Source: Gerris lacustris
Lineage: Eukaryota; Arthropoda; Insecta; Hemiptera; Gerridae
Direction: 5' to 3'
NCBI GenBank assembly: GCA_951217055.1
Contig: OX578285.1
Location: 58,067,102-58,131,101, forward strand
DNA: 64,000 nucleotides
Shown here: piece after piece, positions 46,171 through 57,893 of the stretch
Numbering within the stretch: position 1 is the first letter of the stretch
Layout of the letters: each line of letters starts with the position of its first letter
Made by a program: the position numbers and the translations under genes
The notes under the pieces: generated by a model
The model's database searches: none
Seen by the model: the letters and a program-made list of their open reading frames with translations, nothing else
Told to the model about the DNA's origin: nothing

Positions 46171-46480
46171 CTATGATATATCATAATTTTATTACAGAAG
46201 AAGAAGAGAATGCAGACGGAGCTATAATACCGCATTTGGTTACTTCACCGAAAATCAAGAACGACCTTAACAAGAACAAGAATTTAGCGTCGAATAAAAC
46301 TGACGGTATGGACGAGTCCGGCGGTGACGGTACTAATGCTCACGAAGATGCAACGGTTACGTACACTTTATGGGTCGGAAGCAACGTTACCGAAAATAGA
46401 ACGACCACTCTAACCGTAACTCATAACTCGACCTTCTATAACGTCATGCAACTTGCAGCTGAACACGATAATAAATATAC
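46171..46480 (+). CDS. Transcobalamin-like protein, fourth exon found (start of DUF4430)
   Basis: Bounded by TTCTAG and GTAAGT; 310 bases (2 + 102 codons + 2). It contains a charged linker, then TVTYTLWVGSNVTENRTTTL and a TFYNVMQLAAEHD segment, typical of the DUF4430 region that follows the barrel in the CG3556 group. Three N-glycosylation sequons (NVT, NRT, NST) fit an extracellular protein. The last codon is split; the next exon was not found downstream in the window. Confidence 0.85.
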
Positions 46481-46612
46481 GTAAGTTTTACATCGATCTT
46501 TGTAATATATCAGTTTCGGATCGATAAGAATTTTATGAAATGGATTTAAGGGTGTTACAATGAAATTCCAACTTGTTTATAAACTTTGTTGATACATTTT
46601 TATGATTGACTA
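46481..46612 (+). other. Start of the next intron
   Basis: Begins GTAAGT. No later exon was recognised before 64000, so the remaining DUF4430 exon is either beyond the window or missed. Confidence 0.6.
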
Positions 46613-47645
46613 GCTGGATACCCTTGCTTCGCTACGGAGTGTGTTATTTTTTATTTGATGGGTTTATAAACCTAGCAACAAGAAACTTTTAAATTATTTT
46701 CCTAATCGAGAATATCTAGATTCTATCCCTTCTCTTATTTCTATACCCCCTCCCCTTTGATAATATAATTGGCAAATATTCCAAATTACTAATTAATTTC
46801 AACCACTTATGAAAAATTCTTAAATGTTAACTTTGGGGGAAAACAGCGGTATTTTCCCTCTGTATCCCCCCGTGTCTTTTCACATCCCTGAGTTAAAATT
46901 AGAATTTTCTTTTATTAATATATTATATATGTTTACATCCAAAATAGGAACCCTTTCTCAATTATTAACTTCCTAATTTTAGAGATCGGTCTGGGCTCAA
47001 TTCCCCTTCTTTCCTTACTTTTCCCTATGTTCCTCTTAAGAATAAAATATTGTACAATCCCTATTGGCAGATATCAATATAATTTAGAAATTATTATACT
47101 ACGTATACACTTGAAGATTTTATTTTAGCGTTTTAAAGATTATGTTATAAAGGTTTAGGCATGGTAAGGTGAGATTTAAAAAAAAAAAATGTCTTCTTAA
47201 TGATTTTTTATAAACTATTTAAATAAAATGTTTAAAAAAAAAATCTATATATATATGTTGACAGCGATTGAACAGTTCTTCCTACAGAAATTTCCACAGA
47301 ACATAAAATATTGTCGGTAGCTTTTTCTGCAATTTTGTTTAAATACATTTTTTGTAAAAAAATAAAATTAAAATTTTGAAATGTATTTAGAAGCCCCATT
47401 CTCCACCCCATATAAAGCTAACAAAAAGTTTTATAGCCTATAACACCCACAGAATTGAGCTTAACATTGTACCTAAAAACCAACGAAATCTGTTCAGCCG
47501 TTTGGACGTGATTGAAGCACAGAGAAACAGACAATTTTCTAAACTTAAATTCGTTTTCAGGACTACTCATTTAGTGTAAATATAAATACAAAATTTGAGC
47601 CCAATCGGATAAATGTACAGACACCACTCCTATCTTATATATATT
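46613..47645 (+). mobile_element. Non-LTR retroelement (RTE-like) 3' remnant
   Basis: The phrases CTAGCTGGATACCCTTGCTT and, further on, GTTCAGCCGTTTGGACGTGA, CAGAGAAACAGAC and GAGCCCAATCGG are the kind of 3' untranslated sequence found in RTE-like elements and related SINEs. There is no intact reverse transcriptase frame. Confidence 0.5.
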
Positions 47646-47929
47646 TAAGATTAAGATGACGTGGTCTTGCATAGGTAATATTCTATAAGGTCTTTATTTA
47701 ATCAGTCATATTTATCGGTTATCTCATAATGATGTAACTAACAGAGATATTTACCAAGATTTTATAGCACTAATAAATATATATAGTTATAAACTTGATC
47801 AGCTAGTTCTTTTAAATAAACAATAATAATAATTTGCTGATTATTATCGATTATAATATTATGTATTCGTTCTGAAATAGCAAGCCCTTAAAGTTATTTA
47901 CACTGTTACTCTTTTTTCCATTTTCTACC
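47646..47929. other. Non-coding stretch
   Basis: Nothing recognised. Confidence 0.5.
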
Positions 47930-48420
47930 TCATATCTTTCTTTTCTCTGGTTGCCTCTTCTCTCCTTTCCTCTTGATGCCTCTTCTCTTCTTACTATATC
48001 TTCTTTCTCTCACTATCTTTTCTCTCTTTCTTTAATATTCTATCTCATATCTTTCTTTTCTCTGGATGCCTCTTCTCTTCTTTCTTTCTTACTATAATAT
48101 CTTCTTTCTCTCACTATCTTTTCTCTTTTTCTTTAATATTCTATCTCATATCTTTCTTTTCTCTGGATGCCTCTTCTCTTCTTTCTTTCTTACTATAATA
48201 TCTTCTTTCTCTCACTATCTTTTCTCTTTTTCTTTAATATTCTATCTCATATCTTTCTTTCCTTTGGTAGCCTCTTCTCTCCTTTCTTTCGTATATTATA
48301 TCTTCTTTCTCTCACTATCTTTTCTTTCTTTCTTTAATATTCTATCTCACATCTTTAATTTTCTCTGGTTGCCTCTTCTCTCCTTTCTTTCTTACTATCT
48401 ATTACAATAATTTCTATCCC
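47930..48420. repeat. CT-rich tandem array, 101-bp unit
   Basis: TCTGGATGCCTCTTCTCTTC recurs with a 101-bp period (48061, 48162), with more diverged units on each side. The strand is almost purely pyrimidine, which gives a spurious hydrophobic frame at 48066-48410. Confidence 0.85.
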
Positions 48421-49281
48421 GTATCTTTCTTATCTCTCGTTTCCTCTTCTTTCCTTATTCTATTAATATATATATAACCTCTATTTTTAGTTTCCTATAT
48501 CTTGTCCAACTCGACAAATACTTCACGAGGAATACAAAAAAAAATCCGTAGATAACTCGGATATTCCAAAAACTGCTTACAGAATGACTTCCATATGTTT
48601 TTTTTGCCTCTTTTTAAGGTGTGGTAACAAAAAGAAAGTTCTTCGATGCAGTGTATACTCCAAACCTGCAACCCTTTCCTTTAAGAATGCGTAAATAATT
48701 GTAACTCAGTAAAAACATCTCTATATACCGTATAAAATATATATCACGATAGGATAAAAATAGAATCTATAATATGCTTAGGCATTAAATAGAATCAAAT
48801 CGTCATGAGCAAATGTATGCTTTTGACAAGTTTCTAAAAAGTCAGGTAATTAGATCCATTTGTTCAAAATCCCAGGTGTTTTCTTTGATTGCTTTAATGG
48901 TTTTGTTTTGCATTAAAAAAGATCTTGTAATAGTTTCTGGTACAGAACTTATTTTTGACTCACGTCAATTTAAGATGAAACTAACGGTAAAGCCTTATTT
49001 GTCTTGGTGTCTTGATTCTTTCCTCTATCTCTGGTTGACATTCATTATCAACAACTTGAAGTTGTCACCTTGCCCTCTCACACTTACATAATTGTACATA
49101 GTAAATTTAAATCATTTTATTTCACTATTATTGTCTCATTTCCTGAACTATTACGAACATTTAATAGACACAGTAAACAATCTCTTTCCAAGCTGTATAA
49201 AATTTGCATTATTATTTAAATTTACTTCTTTTCAAACAATCAAACACCTGCGCTAACGGTATAGAAAGAACTAATGTAATA
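48421..49281. other. Non-coding stretch
   Basis: The 92-codon frame at 48813-49091 contains no domain I recognise; it may be relic transposon sequence. Confidence 0.4.
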
Positions 49282-49442
49282 TTAAGGCCGATTCACGGTC
49301 AAAATGCTTCAGCAAACATGATGTTTGCTCACGCATTTTGACCGTGTATGAGGCTGTTTGATGTTTGCGCAAACATCATGTTTGACGTGTATGGCCTAAA
49401 TTTGCCCGACATCATGTTTGCGCAAAATATTTAGACAATTAA
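49282..49442. mobile_element. MITE family D, fourth copy
   Basis: Starts TTAAGGCCGATTCACGGTC and ends near TTAA at 49439. The inner CAAACATCATGTTTG words are as in the other copies; the right end has decayed. Confidence 0.7.
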
Positions 49443-49837
49443 TGAAGTAATTTTTTTGTCTTTATACTCAGAATGATTGGGTGAATAAGGTTTGCAATAC
49501 AATTTATTATTTCACTCATAAAACATTTAAATTTATTGTATACTTACCGTAAAATTTAAAGATAACCCTCTCTACTAGTATCTACAGCAAGTAGGTTCTA
49601 GATTTGTATTATTTCATATTTTTATTCCTTTGCTTTTACTAATTTTGTTTTTTATATATATATATGTATAAAAAATATATTCTGGTTATTGTCCTGTTTA
49701 TTCTGACACTCGACATAAAGTAATTTACCCTTTGAAGCAAGTCCGGAGGTGAAAAAAAAAAAGATTTATGTAATCCGTTATTTCAACAGTAATTTGAGTT
49801 TCTGTAACCTGTCGTTTTATAACCTCTTTTGTTTACT

Positions 49838-49876
<39 letters not shown>

Positions 49877-50365
49877 ATTTTACCCAACTTCGTGTACTCA
49901 ATTTTTTTTATTTAGTTAAACGATGTCGCAGCCTTTTGAACTGATATGTCAGAGAAATCCCGTTTATTTCTTTTAAACCTAGACAATGGTGCATTTATCC
50001 TAATTTCATCGGGTTTTTTTCCGGCATTTTTGACATCTATTGTCTCTAAGTCACAACTAAAACACTTTTTACTGCATTATTTTTCAAAACGTGTTGTCAC
50101 AGAAGGGTATATTTGACACTAAAAGAACCTCAAGCCTCTTCCGCCAAACAAAATAGAGCTTACATGATTCAAATGATTTTAAAGTTTATCGGAAGAACAT
50201 TCACGTATATTGATGTTCTCTCGTGAAATATTAGGGTGATTGCGAATAAAAATTTGGATAGCCCTATACTAAATATGTAAATAATAATTTATTCTTCAGT
50301 CTTTCTTAGGTCTATAGGGTATTAATAATTTTTATTGCTACTCCCTGTTAAGCTATATTTCACCT
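49443..50365. other. Non-coding stretch with long A run
   Basis: A run of about 33 A at 49842-49874. No gene. Confidence 0.55.
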
Positions 50366-50410
50366 CCTTTGAGGCATCTTCAGGCCTTTATTCAATCCTT
50401 CTGTTATATT
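50366..50410 (-). repeat. CTGAAGATG/CGAAA-type hairpin motif
   Basis: On the minus strand: CCTGAAGATG, CCTC/GAGG stem, then TGAAATATAGC. Member of the motif group described for 31528-31652. Confidence 0.5.
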
Positions 50411-50564
50411 AAAAATATACATTTTCCTTTGAAAAACTAACTACCAGTTATTCAACCGTGCGTCGTGCGTCTACACTTTTCCTCATTTCATGATCCACTG
50501 TTCTCTATTTAATGTGATTTTCAGTTAAAAAATTAATTTTCTCATAGAGAAAATACGTCTTGAG

Positions 50565-50602
50565 TGTATTTATGATAAGACGGAGTCTTATCATAAACTT
50601 CG
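50565..50602. repeat. Perfect hairpin
   Basis: TTTATGATAAGAC, loop GGA, GTCTTATCATAAA: 13-bp perfect stem with a three-base loop. Confidence 0.9.
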
Positions 50603-50689
50603 TCTAGTGAGCACCTTTTTAATTGAATTGTTAATATGGTAGATGGATCTTAAGGTGTGAAAATGTGAAACAATCCATTTTTCTAACAA

Positions 50690-50745
50690 TCCAAGAGACG
50701 TTTCGATCCTTCATCCTAAGGCCATCATCAGTCTTTATTTCTACA
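50690..50745 (-). repeat. CTGATGA/GAAAC motif, hammerhead-like core
   Basis: On the minus strand: ACTGATGATGG, a CCTT/AAGG stem, then ATCGAAACGTCTC. It has the CTGATGA and GAAA blocks of a hammerhead ribozyme, but stems I and III are not evident. Confidence 0.4.
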
Positions 50746-51413
50746 ATAGCAAATACAATAGTCAGTTACAATTATGACTTATAACTATTCTTAATTATGA
50801 TAATTACTAATGAAATTTTACAATAATAATTATGGTTAATATGATATATACTTACAAAAGTTCTTTTTGAATTCGGTAAATTAAAGATCATTGTCTATCT
50901 CATTAAGAGAGCGTCATTTTACCTATATAAAAATAAGTTAACTTTTTCTTATAAAAAATTACCTTACGTTACGTTTCAACATACAATATAAATACAAAAT
51001 TTAAATATTTCCATAACAAAATAAAAGTATGATTAAAATAAAAACAATATTATGTACATTCTTATTAACAATAAATTCAACAGTAAGTAATGCTATTTAA
51101 TTCTAATTTTAACCAATAGATAACGCAATTCATTAAAAAATTATTATTAATTCCACTGGGACAGTGTTTTGTAGTAAGTAACAGTGTAATGAATTGCGTT
51201 ACCTATAGGTAAAAAATTAGAATAAAATAACATTAAAAGTTCACAATATTAAATGAATTATTAATTAAAATGTATACCATATATATTTATTTTAATTATA
51301 CTGTTATTTTTTTTATGGAATTTTCTAAATTTTTATTTTACGCTGTTGAATCGTAAAAATTTCAAAATTTAATAATAACTTTTCAATATTAAAAAAGTTA
51401 ACTTCTTTATATA
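50746..51413. other. Non-coding stretch with inverted repeat
   Basis: ATTCTAATTTTAACCAATAG and ACGCAATTCATTA near 51095-51137 are inverted at 51186-51235, a foldback of about 140 bp. No gene. Confidence 0.6.
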
Positions 51414-53788
51414 TAGGGTGATAGGCGATATATGTACCAAAATAAATAGGGTGATTATAAACATCATTCGCTACAAAAAACGTCATATAAGCAATGAGTG
51501 TATTCTCAACCGTTTTCCCACAAGGTCAAATTTTATGATTTTTTTAAGATCGCATACCTTTGCTCATAGAAACACTTATTGCTAAACGTATAAAAGCTAA
51601 AAAAAAATTTTGGTTTCGTTGTAAAGCTGACAAAATTTCTTACAAGAAAAGCATAATAATAATTTTCATGCCCTCAAATTACATGACAAAAAAAATTATT
51701 AAATTAATTATTTATTTGTGGTTCCATAACTTGGTGGAGAATCGATATATAACTTGTCGGACTTCAGGAAAAACTTCCTTATTTACGTTTCGATCAATAT
51801 TAGTATTATTACCCATTCATAAGGCGAAATTTTTCTTAAACTAAAAAAAGGAACGTGTTTATTGTAGCTATTGTTGACTTACAGGTGAGTAAAATAATTA
51901 AAATGCATGTTAAACGAAGCAAGATTGGTTTAGTATACTCAACTACATGTCAACAATATCAACGATAAACACGTTTCTTTTTTACTTTCAGTGAAGTTTA
52001 CTAAACATTCCGCCTTATGAATAGGTAATAATATTAATATTTATTGAAACGTTAGTGAATAAGGAAGTTTCTCCTGAAGTCCGACAAGTTTAAGGTTGAT
52101 TCAATACCAAGTTATGGAACCATAAAAAAATATTTTTTAAATTTGTTTTTAAATAAAATAAAATTTGTATGTTTTTTTTTTGTCACGTAATTTTGATGTG
52201 TAAAAGTACAATCATTTGATGAGCAAACTCAACTCCTTCTTCATTACGATGTGTAGAAGTACAATCATTTGATGAACAAACTCAACTCCTTCTTCATTAC
52301 GATGTGTAGAAGTACAATCATTTGATGAACAAACTCAACTCCTTCTTCATTACGATGTGTAGAAGTACAATCATTTGATGAACAAACTCAACTCCTTCTT
52401 CATTACGATGTGTAGAAGTACAATCATTTGATGAACAAACTCAACTCCTTCTTCATTACGATGTGTAGAAGTACAATCATTTGATGAACAAACTCAACTC
52501 CTTCTTCATTACGATGTGTAGAAGTACAATCATTTGATGAACAAACTCAACTCCTTCTTCATTACGATGTGTAGAAGTACAATCATTTGATGAACAAACT
52601 CAACTCCTTCTTCATTACGATGTGTAGAAGTACAATCATTTGATGAACAAACTCAACTCCTTCTTCATTACGATGTGTAGAAGTACAATCATTTGATGAA
52701 CAAACTCAACTCCTTCTTCATTACGATGTGTAGAAGTACAATCATTTGATGAACAAACTCAACTCCTTCTTCATTACGATGTGTAGAAGTACAATCATTT
52801 GATGAACAAACTCAACTCCTTCTTCATTACGATGTGTAGAAGTACAATCATTTGATGAACAAACTCAACTCCTTCTTCATTACGATGTGTAGAAGTTCAA
52901 TCATTTGATGAACAAACTCAACTCCTTCTTCATTACGATGTGTAGAAGTACAATCATTTGATGAACAAACTCAACTCCTTCTTCATTTCGATGTGTAGAA
53001 GTACAATCATTTGATGAACAAACTCAACTCCTTCTTCATTACGATGTGTAGAAGTACAATCATTTGATGAACAAACTCAACTCCTTCTTCATTACGATGT
53101 GTAGAAGTTCAATCATTTGATGAACAAACTCAACTCCTTCTTCATTACGATGTGTAGAAGTACAATCATTTGATGAACAAACTCAACTCCTTCTTCATTA
53201 CGATGTGTAGAAGTACAATCATTTGATGAACAAACTCAACTCCTTTTTCATTACGATGTGTAGAAGTACAATCATTTGATGAGCAAACTCAACTCCTTCT
53301 TCATTACGATGTGTAGAAGTACAATCATTTGATGAACAAACTCAACTCCTTCTTCATTACGATGTGTAGAAGTACAATCATTTGATGAACAAACTCAACT
53401 CCTTCTTCATTACGATGTGTAGAAGTACAATCATTTGATGAACAAACTCAACTCCTTCTTCATTACGATGTGTAGAAGTACAATCATTTGATGAACAAAC
53501 TCAACTCCTTCTTTATTATTTGAGGGTATGAAAATGGATATTATGATTTTCTTGTAAGAATTTTTGTCAGCTTTACAACGATACCAAACATTTTGTTTTA
53601 GCTATTATCTTTTGGAGCAATAAGTGTTTTTATGAGCAAATGTATGCGATCATAAAAAAACCCATAAATTTTGACCTCGTGGGAAAACGGTTGAGAATAG
53701 ACCCATGATTTATACGACGCTTTTTGTAGCCAATGAGGTTTAGAATCAACCTATTTATATTTGTACATATATCACCAATCACCCTGTA
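51414..53788. mobile_element. Foldback element with minisatellite inside one arm
   Basis: The outer ends AGGGTGATAGGCGATATATG and the inverse of CATATATCACCAATCACCCT lie next to TA. The left arm (51414-51885) is complementary to a right arm that begins at about 51946 and resumes at 53514. At 52195-53513 the right arm is interrupted by 25 copies of a 53-bp repeat, inserted between GTCACGTAATTTT and TTGAGGGTATGAAAA, which are adjacent in the left arm. No intact transposase; the 94-codon frame 51560-51844 lies in the left arm. Confidence 0.85.
52195..53513. repeat. 53-bp minisatellite, about 25 copies
   Basis: Units begin GATGTGTAGAAGTACAATCA and end CTCCTTCTTCATTAC; nearly all are identical, with rare single substitutions (for example at about 52896 and 53108, and GAGCAAAC at the first unit and near 53281). 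High identity implies recent expansion. Confidence 0.95.
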
Positions 53789-54521
53789 TAAAATGACGTC
53801 TTAAAAAAGATAGACAGTGATATTTATTTATTGAATATAATTTATATCAACTTGTAAGTAAATCATATCAACCATATTAATTATAGTTAAATTTCACGTT
53901 TAAGAATGTATTTAAGACATAATTATAACTTACTATTGCATTTGTCATTGTAGAGATAAAGGCTGATGATGACATTGAGATGAAGTGTCGAAACGTCTCA
54001 TCATCAAAATGGATTTATGTTTAATATTTTAACACCTCTAAGGTATATATCATATTAACAATTTGAAAAAGAAACAAGTTTTTATTTATTAATGAATGAA
54101 AGTAATATTTGATAGCTTTAAGCAAGATAACTAAGAACCTGATAAAGGTTTATATATTCAACATAAACACAATTAAGACAAGGAACCCTAATTACGATTT
54201 TATGGTTATGGATACAGTTTTGTTATCAGTTTACATTTCCGTTTTTGTATTTTTTATTTTTTATTTTTGAATGAAATAATAGAACTATAATTTTCTAATA
54301 TAAAAACAAAATGTTCATAATTAAAAAAAAAAAAAAAAAAAAAAAATTAAACAAAATAGAAATCAAACGAAAGTCGAGTTACGTCAACATTACAATATAA
54401 AAACTGTAATTTATCCAGTTTATGGAAAAAACTGTATGTCATAAGACAGTAATTAACTGTAAATTTTTGTGTAGAGTTGGGATGTTTTTTTTTATTTTTT
54501 TTTTAATTTTCTCCTCTTCAT
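53789..54521. other. Non-coding stretch with CTGATGA/GAAAC motif
   Basis: At 53960-54000 the plus strand reads GGCTGATGATGACATT and GTCGAAACGTCTC, another member of the hammerhead-like motif group. An A run lies at about 54322-54345. No gene. Confidence 0.5.
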
Positions 54522-54660
54522 AATGATAGGCTGATGCGAAGAAGGCGCTGGGTATGTGACAGGGTTGGCTTTCGTTCAGCTTTCACCGGCGGGCAGGCGG
54601 GCATACATTGGCCGCCACGATATGTTGAGGGCCTCGCCTCTATTTCCTTAAGCCCCTACC
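54522..54660. other. Short GC-rich island
   Basis: Contains CACCGGCGGGCAGGCGGGCA and GGCCGCCACGATATG in otherwise AT-rich DNA. I do not recognise it; no frame of useful length. Confidence 0.4.
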
Positions 54661-55255
54661 CTTAATATTTCCATATTTTTTTTCTCCTCTATCTCTCTCT
54701 TTTTAAATTGGCTAACTTTTAAATTTTTTTTTTTTTTTTTTAAAGTTTAGTTTAGAGGCTAATGAACTTGGAGAGAAAAAAAGGAGTAGTTTAAAAAAAA
54801 AGTACTAGTTCAGACGCACTCTAAAGCACAAGTACACGTGTCTTAATAAAGTACCTCTTACTGGTAATTAAAAATTAAGTCATTTTTATGAAGCTTGAAA
54901 AATATGATTACGTTTACCCTCATTACAAATGCAAATTGCTCTTTTATACATGTATTTATAGACATACCTTAATTGAATAATAAAGAAAAGAAAAATTGAT
55001 ATTATAAATTTTGTGTCAATGTAGTTAGTTAAAAAAATGTAGTTAATTTTAATTTTTCTCAGTCTCTAGGCTTTGACGACCCAACATTATACAAGTTAAA
55101 AACCGAACAAATTTTCTACTAAAGATCTGAATTGAAAAATGTCCATTAAACTGTACATTTTTGAATTAGTTAGAGTTCTTCTATCTGAAATTCCTCCATT
55201 TCTTGTCTTTGATGACCCAATATTGTTCTAAAGTTTATCCAATACAAAGAAAGTA
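54661..55255. other. Non-coding stretch
   Basis: AT-rich, no gene. Confidence 0.5.
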
Positions 55256-55364
55256 ATTCATATTTTACGATTTTGGTAGTATTCATACTACGGAACGATT
55301 AAATTTTAATTTAAATCAAATTATAATTATTATTAACTACGGGAAACAGACAGAGAAAAATATA

Positions 55365-55438
55365 CTCCAGCGCGGGGATTTGAACCACCGGCCTCTATAT
55401 GTCCAGTATAGCGCTCTAACCAACTAAGCTACGCAGGA
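55365..55438 (-). tRNA. tRNA-like sequence 1 (probably not functional)
   Basis: Read on the minus strand it is 74 nt with the order of a tRNA: 5' TCCTGCG, TAGCTTAGTTGG (perfect A box), a 5-bp anticodon stem CTATA/TATAG, loop CTGGACA, GGTTCAAATCC (B box with one mismatch) and 3' CGCTGGAG. The acceptor stem has one T-T mismatch and the T stem two mismatches. The loop would give anticodon GGA, but C follows it where a purine is normal, and there is no long variable arm as in serine tRNAs. A tRNA-derived repeat or pseudogene is more likely than a working tRNA. Confidence 0.55.
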
Positions 55439-55712
55439 GAATGAATTTCTCTGACGTTTATGATACCTTGACCCGAATTTAAAGCTTTCAATTTTCCACA
55501 AGTCTAAGAAGTCAACATTAATGACAAAGAACTAGACCGAGAAATAACGCTTATAATTATAAAGTACCCAATTAGTACCTGTACCTCGTACAATCAATTA
55601 GAAATTCATATTTTACGATTTTGGTAGTATTCATACTACGGAACGATTAAATTTTAATTTAAATCAAATTATAATTATTATTAACTACGGGAAACAGACA
55701 GAGAAAAATATA

Positions 55713-55786
55713 CTCCAGCGCGGGGATTTGAACCACCGGCCTCTATATGTCCAGTATAGCGCTCTAACCAACTAAGCTACGCAGGA
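55713..55786 (-). tRNA. tRNA-like sequence 2
   Basis: Identical by eye to the copy at 55365-55438, in the second 348-bp unit. Confidence 0.55.
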
Positions 55787-56060
55787 GAATGAATTTCTCT
55801 GACGTTTATGATACCTTGACCCGAATTTAAAGCTTTCAATTTTCCACAAGTCTAAGAAGTCAACATTAATGACAAAGAACTAGACCGAGAAATAACGCTT
55901 ATAATTATAAAGTACCCAATTAGTACCTGTACCTCGTACAATCAATTAGAAATTCATATTTTACGATTTTGGTAGTATTCATACTACGGAACGATTAAAT
56001 TTTAATTTAAATCAAATTATAATTATTATTAACTACGGGAAACAGACAGAGAAAAATAGA

Positions 56061-56134
56061 CTCCAGCGCGGGGATTTGAACCACCGGCCTTAATATTTCC
56101 AGTATAGCACTCTAACCAACTAAGCTACGCAGGA
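56061..56134 (-). pseudogene. tRNA-like sequence 3, altered
   Basis: Third copy, with changes in the anticodon stem and D-arm side (TAATATTTCCAG and GCACTC on the plus strand), which break the anticodon stem. Confidence 0.6.
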
Positions 56135-56347
56135 GAATGAATTTCTCTGACGTTTATGATACCTTGACCCGAATTTAAAGCTTTCAATTTTCCACAAGTC
56201 TGAGAAGTCAACATTAATGACAAAGAACTATACCGAGAAATAACGCTTATAATTATATATAGGTTCATATCCCCGCGCTGGAGTCTATTTTTCTCTGTCT
56301 GTTTCCCGTAGTTAATAATAATTATAATTTGATTTAAATTAAAAAGA

Positions 56348-57261
56348 AAGTAATTTAATTATACATTTTGTGTCACTGTAATTTGTTAGAAATTAAATTC
56401 CTTCACCTCCATATTGTCTTTGAATTTCATATACTTAAATTTCTGACATTATAGTTGTAATTACTAGAAATATAGTTATAATATATCTACTATATATTAT
56501 AATTCTCCGTATACTTCCTCTGGCCTAACAATGATCTACAATCTTTGATTAATTTCTTATCATTTTTATTCAATTTCATTGATAAAAACTTATTTCTTTT
56601 TTTGAATCTGTTTTCTTCGTTTTGTTCATTTATCTATCTTTTTAACTATCAAAAGTTATAATTCGATAATTATATTTTTATCTTTAACTTAAAAATTATT
56701 TTTGTATAGAGTTATATATTTATAAGGTTGTGATGATTGGATGGTCTTCAATTTGAATTTTTCTTATTGTTCTCCAAGTTTATTGCTTAATTCTTAATTG
56801 TACCTTACCTTAAAGAAATCTTGAGCTCACCAAGAAAACAATCAAAATATTTAACTATTTATTATTCCATAGATGTTTCTAATATCCCAATGATGGAATC
56901 AATATTTGATTTGAGATTGGCTAAAGAAGATATTTCTTTAAGATTATAAAGGTGTGGTGAAGTTGCACTAAAGGAATTCTTAACAAGGTTTAACAAATGT
57001 GCAAGCTATTTCACCTAATGTTTGTTTCCCGTCATCGTCGTAGTTTTTTTCTGGGTGCCGCTTTCTTCACTTTAAATGAGTTAATATTTGCATATTCTTG
57101 TTATGATTTGTCTTACCTTACTTTTTATGTATTTTCATTTCCTCACTTTAAAACCGCATTCACTTTTATACTTTTGTCTCTCGTTGTGTTTTTTTTTCTT
57201 TATTTTAAACGGTTCAACATTTGTATAGTCTTCCGTATTTTTTCCTTTTCATTTTGATCAA
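56348..57261. other. Non-coding stretch
   Basis: AT-rich; the 86-codon frame 56997-57257 looks like a by-product of T-rich sequence. Confidence 0.5.
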
Positions 57262-57893
57262 AATTTTCATAGTTTTGTTACTATTTGTCTGTTTAACATT
57301 CAACATTTTCATAGTTTTGTTTCTATTTGTCTGTTTAACACTCAACATTTTAATAGTTTTGTTTCTATTTGTCTGTTTAACATTCAACATTTTCATAGTT
57401 TTGTTTCTATTTGTCTGTTTAACATTCAACATTTTCATAGTTTTGTTTCTATTTGTCTGTTTAACACTCAACATTTTAATAGTTTTGTTTCTATTTGTCT
57501 GTTTAACATTCAACATTTTCATAGTTTTGTTTCTATTTGTCTGTTTAACATTCAACATTTTTATAGTTTTGTTTCTATTTGTCTGTTTAACACTCAACAT
57601 TTTAATAGTTTTGTTTCTATTTGTCTGTTTAACATTCAACATTTTCATAGTTTTGTTTCTATTTGTCTGTTTAACACTCAACATTTTAATAGTTTTGTTT
57701 CTATTTGTCTGCTTAACATTCAACATTTTCATAGTTTTGTTACTATTTGTCTGTTTAACATTCAACATTTTCATAGTTTTGTTTCTATTTGTCTGTTTAA
57801 CACTCAACATTTTAATAGTTTTGTTTCTATTTGTCTGTTTAACATTCAACATTTTCATAGTTTTGTTTCTATTTGCTGTTTAACATTCAACAT
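57262..57893. repeat. 42-bp minisatellite, about 15 copies
   Basis: The unit is TTTGTCTGTTTAACATTCAA plus CATTTTCATAGTTTTGTTTC plus TA. Two unit types differ at fixed positions (ATTC..TTC versus ACTC..TTA) and alternate in a partly regular order. As 42 is divisible by three, both strands show long open frames, but these have no gene features. Confidence 0.95.

Larger units (their letters stand above)
55256..56347. repeat. 348-bp satellite with a tRNA-like sequence in each unit
   Basis: Units start at 55256, 55604 and 55952, exactly 348 bp apart. The third unit ends at about 56258 and is followed by an inverted partial copy (56264-56347). The first two units are nearly identical; the third has a few changes. 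Each has a tRNA-like sequence on the minus strand. Confidence 0.95.

Noticed and set aside
48066..48410. Phenylalanine/serine/leucine-rich frame
   Set aside because: Translation of a CT-rich 101-bp tandem array.
48813..49091. 92-codon frame with hydrophobic segments
   Set aside because: Considered as a missing DUF4430 exon or transposase fragment, but no motif or splice border supports either.
51560..51844. 94-codon frame in the left arm of a foldback element
   Set aside because: Lysine-rich translation of arm sequence; the other arm has no matching frame and there is no domain.
52195..53513. Possible CRISPR-like array
   Set aside because: Units are directly adjacent with no distinct spacers; it is a eukaryotic minisatellite.
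54522..54660. GC-rich segment preceded by CAG as a possible exon
   Set aside because: The frame after the AG gives a short translation with an early stop and no similarity to the expected protein.
55365..55438. Functional serine tRNA with anticodon GGA
   Set aside because: No long variable arm, mismatches in acceptor and T stems, and an unusual base after the anticodon. Called tRNA-like instead.
57214..57883. Frames of over 200 codons on both strands
   Set aside because: By-products of the 42-bp minisatellite; low-complexity translations with no start context or domain.
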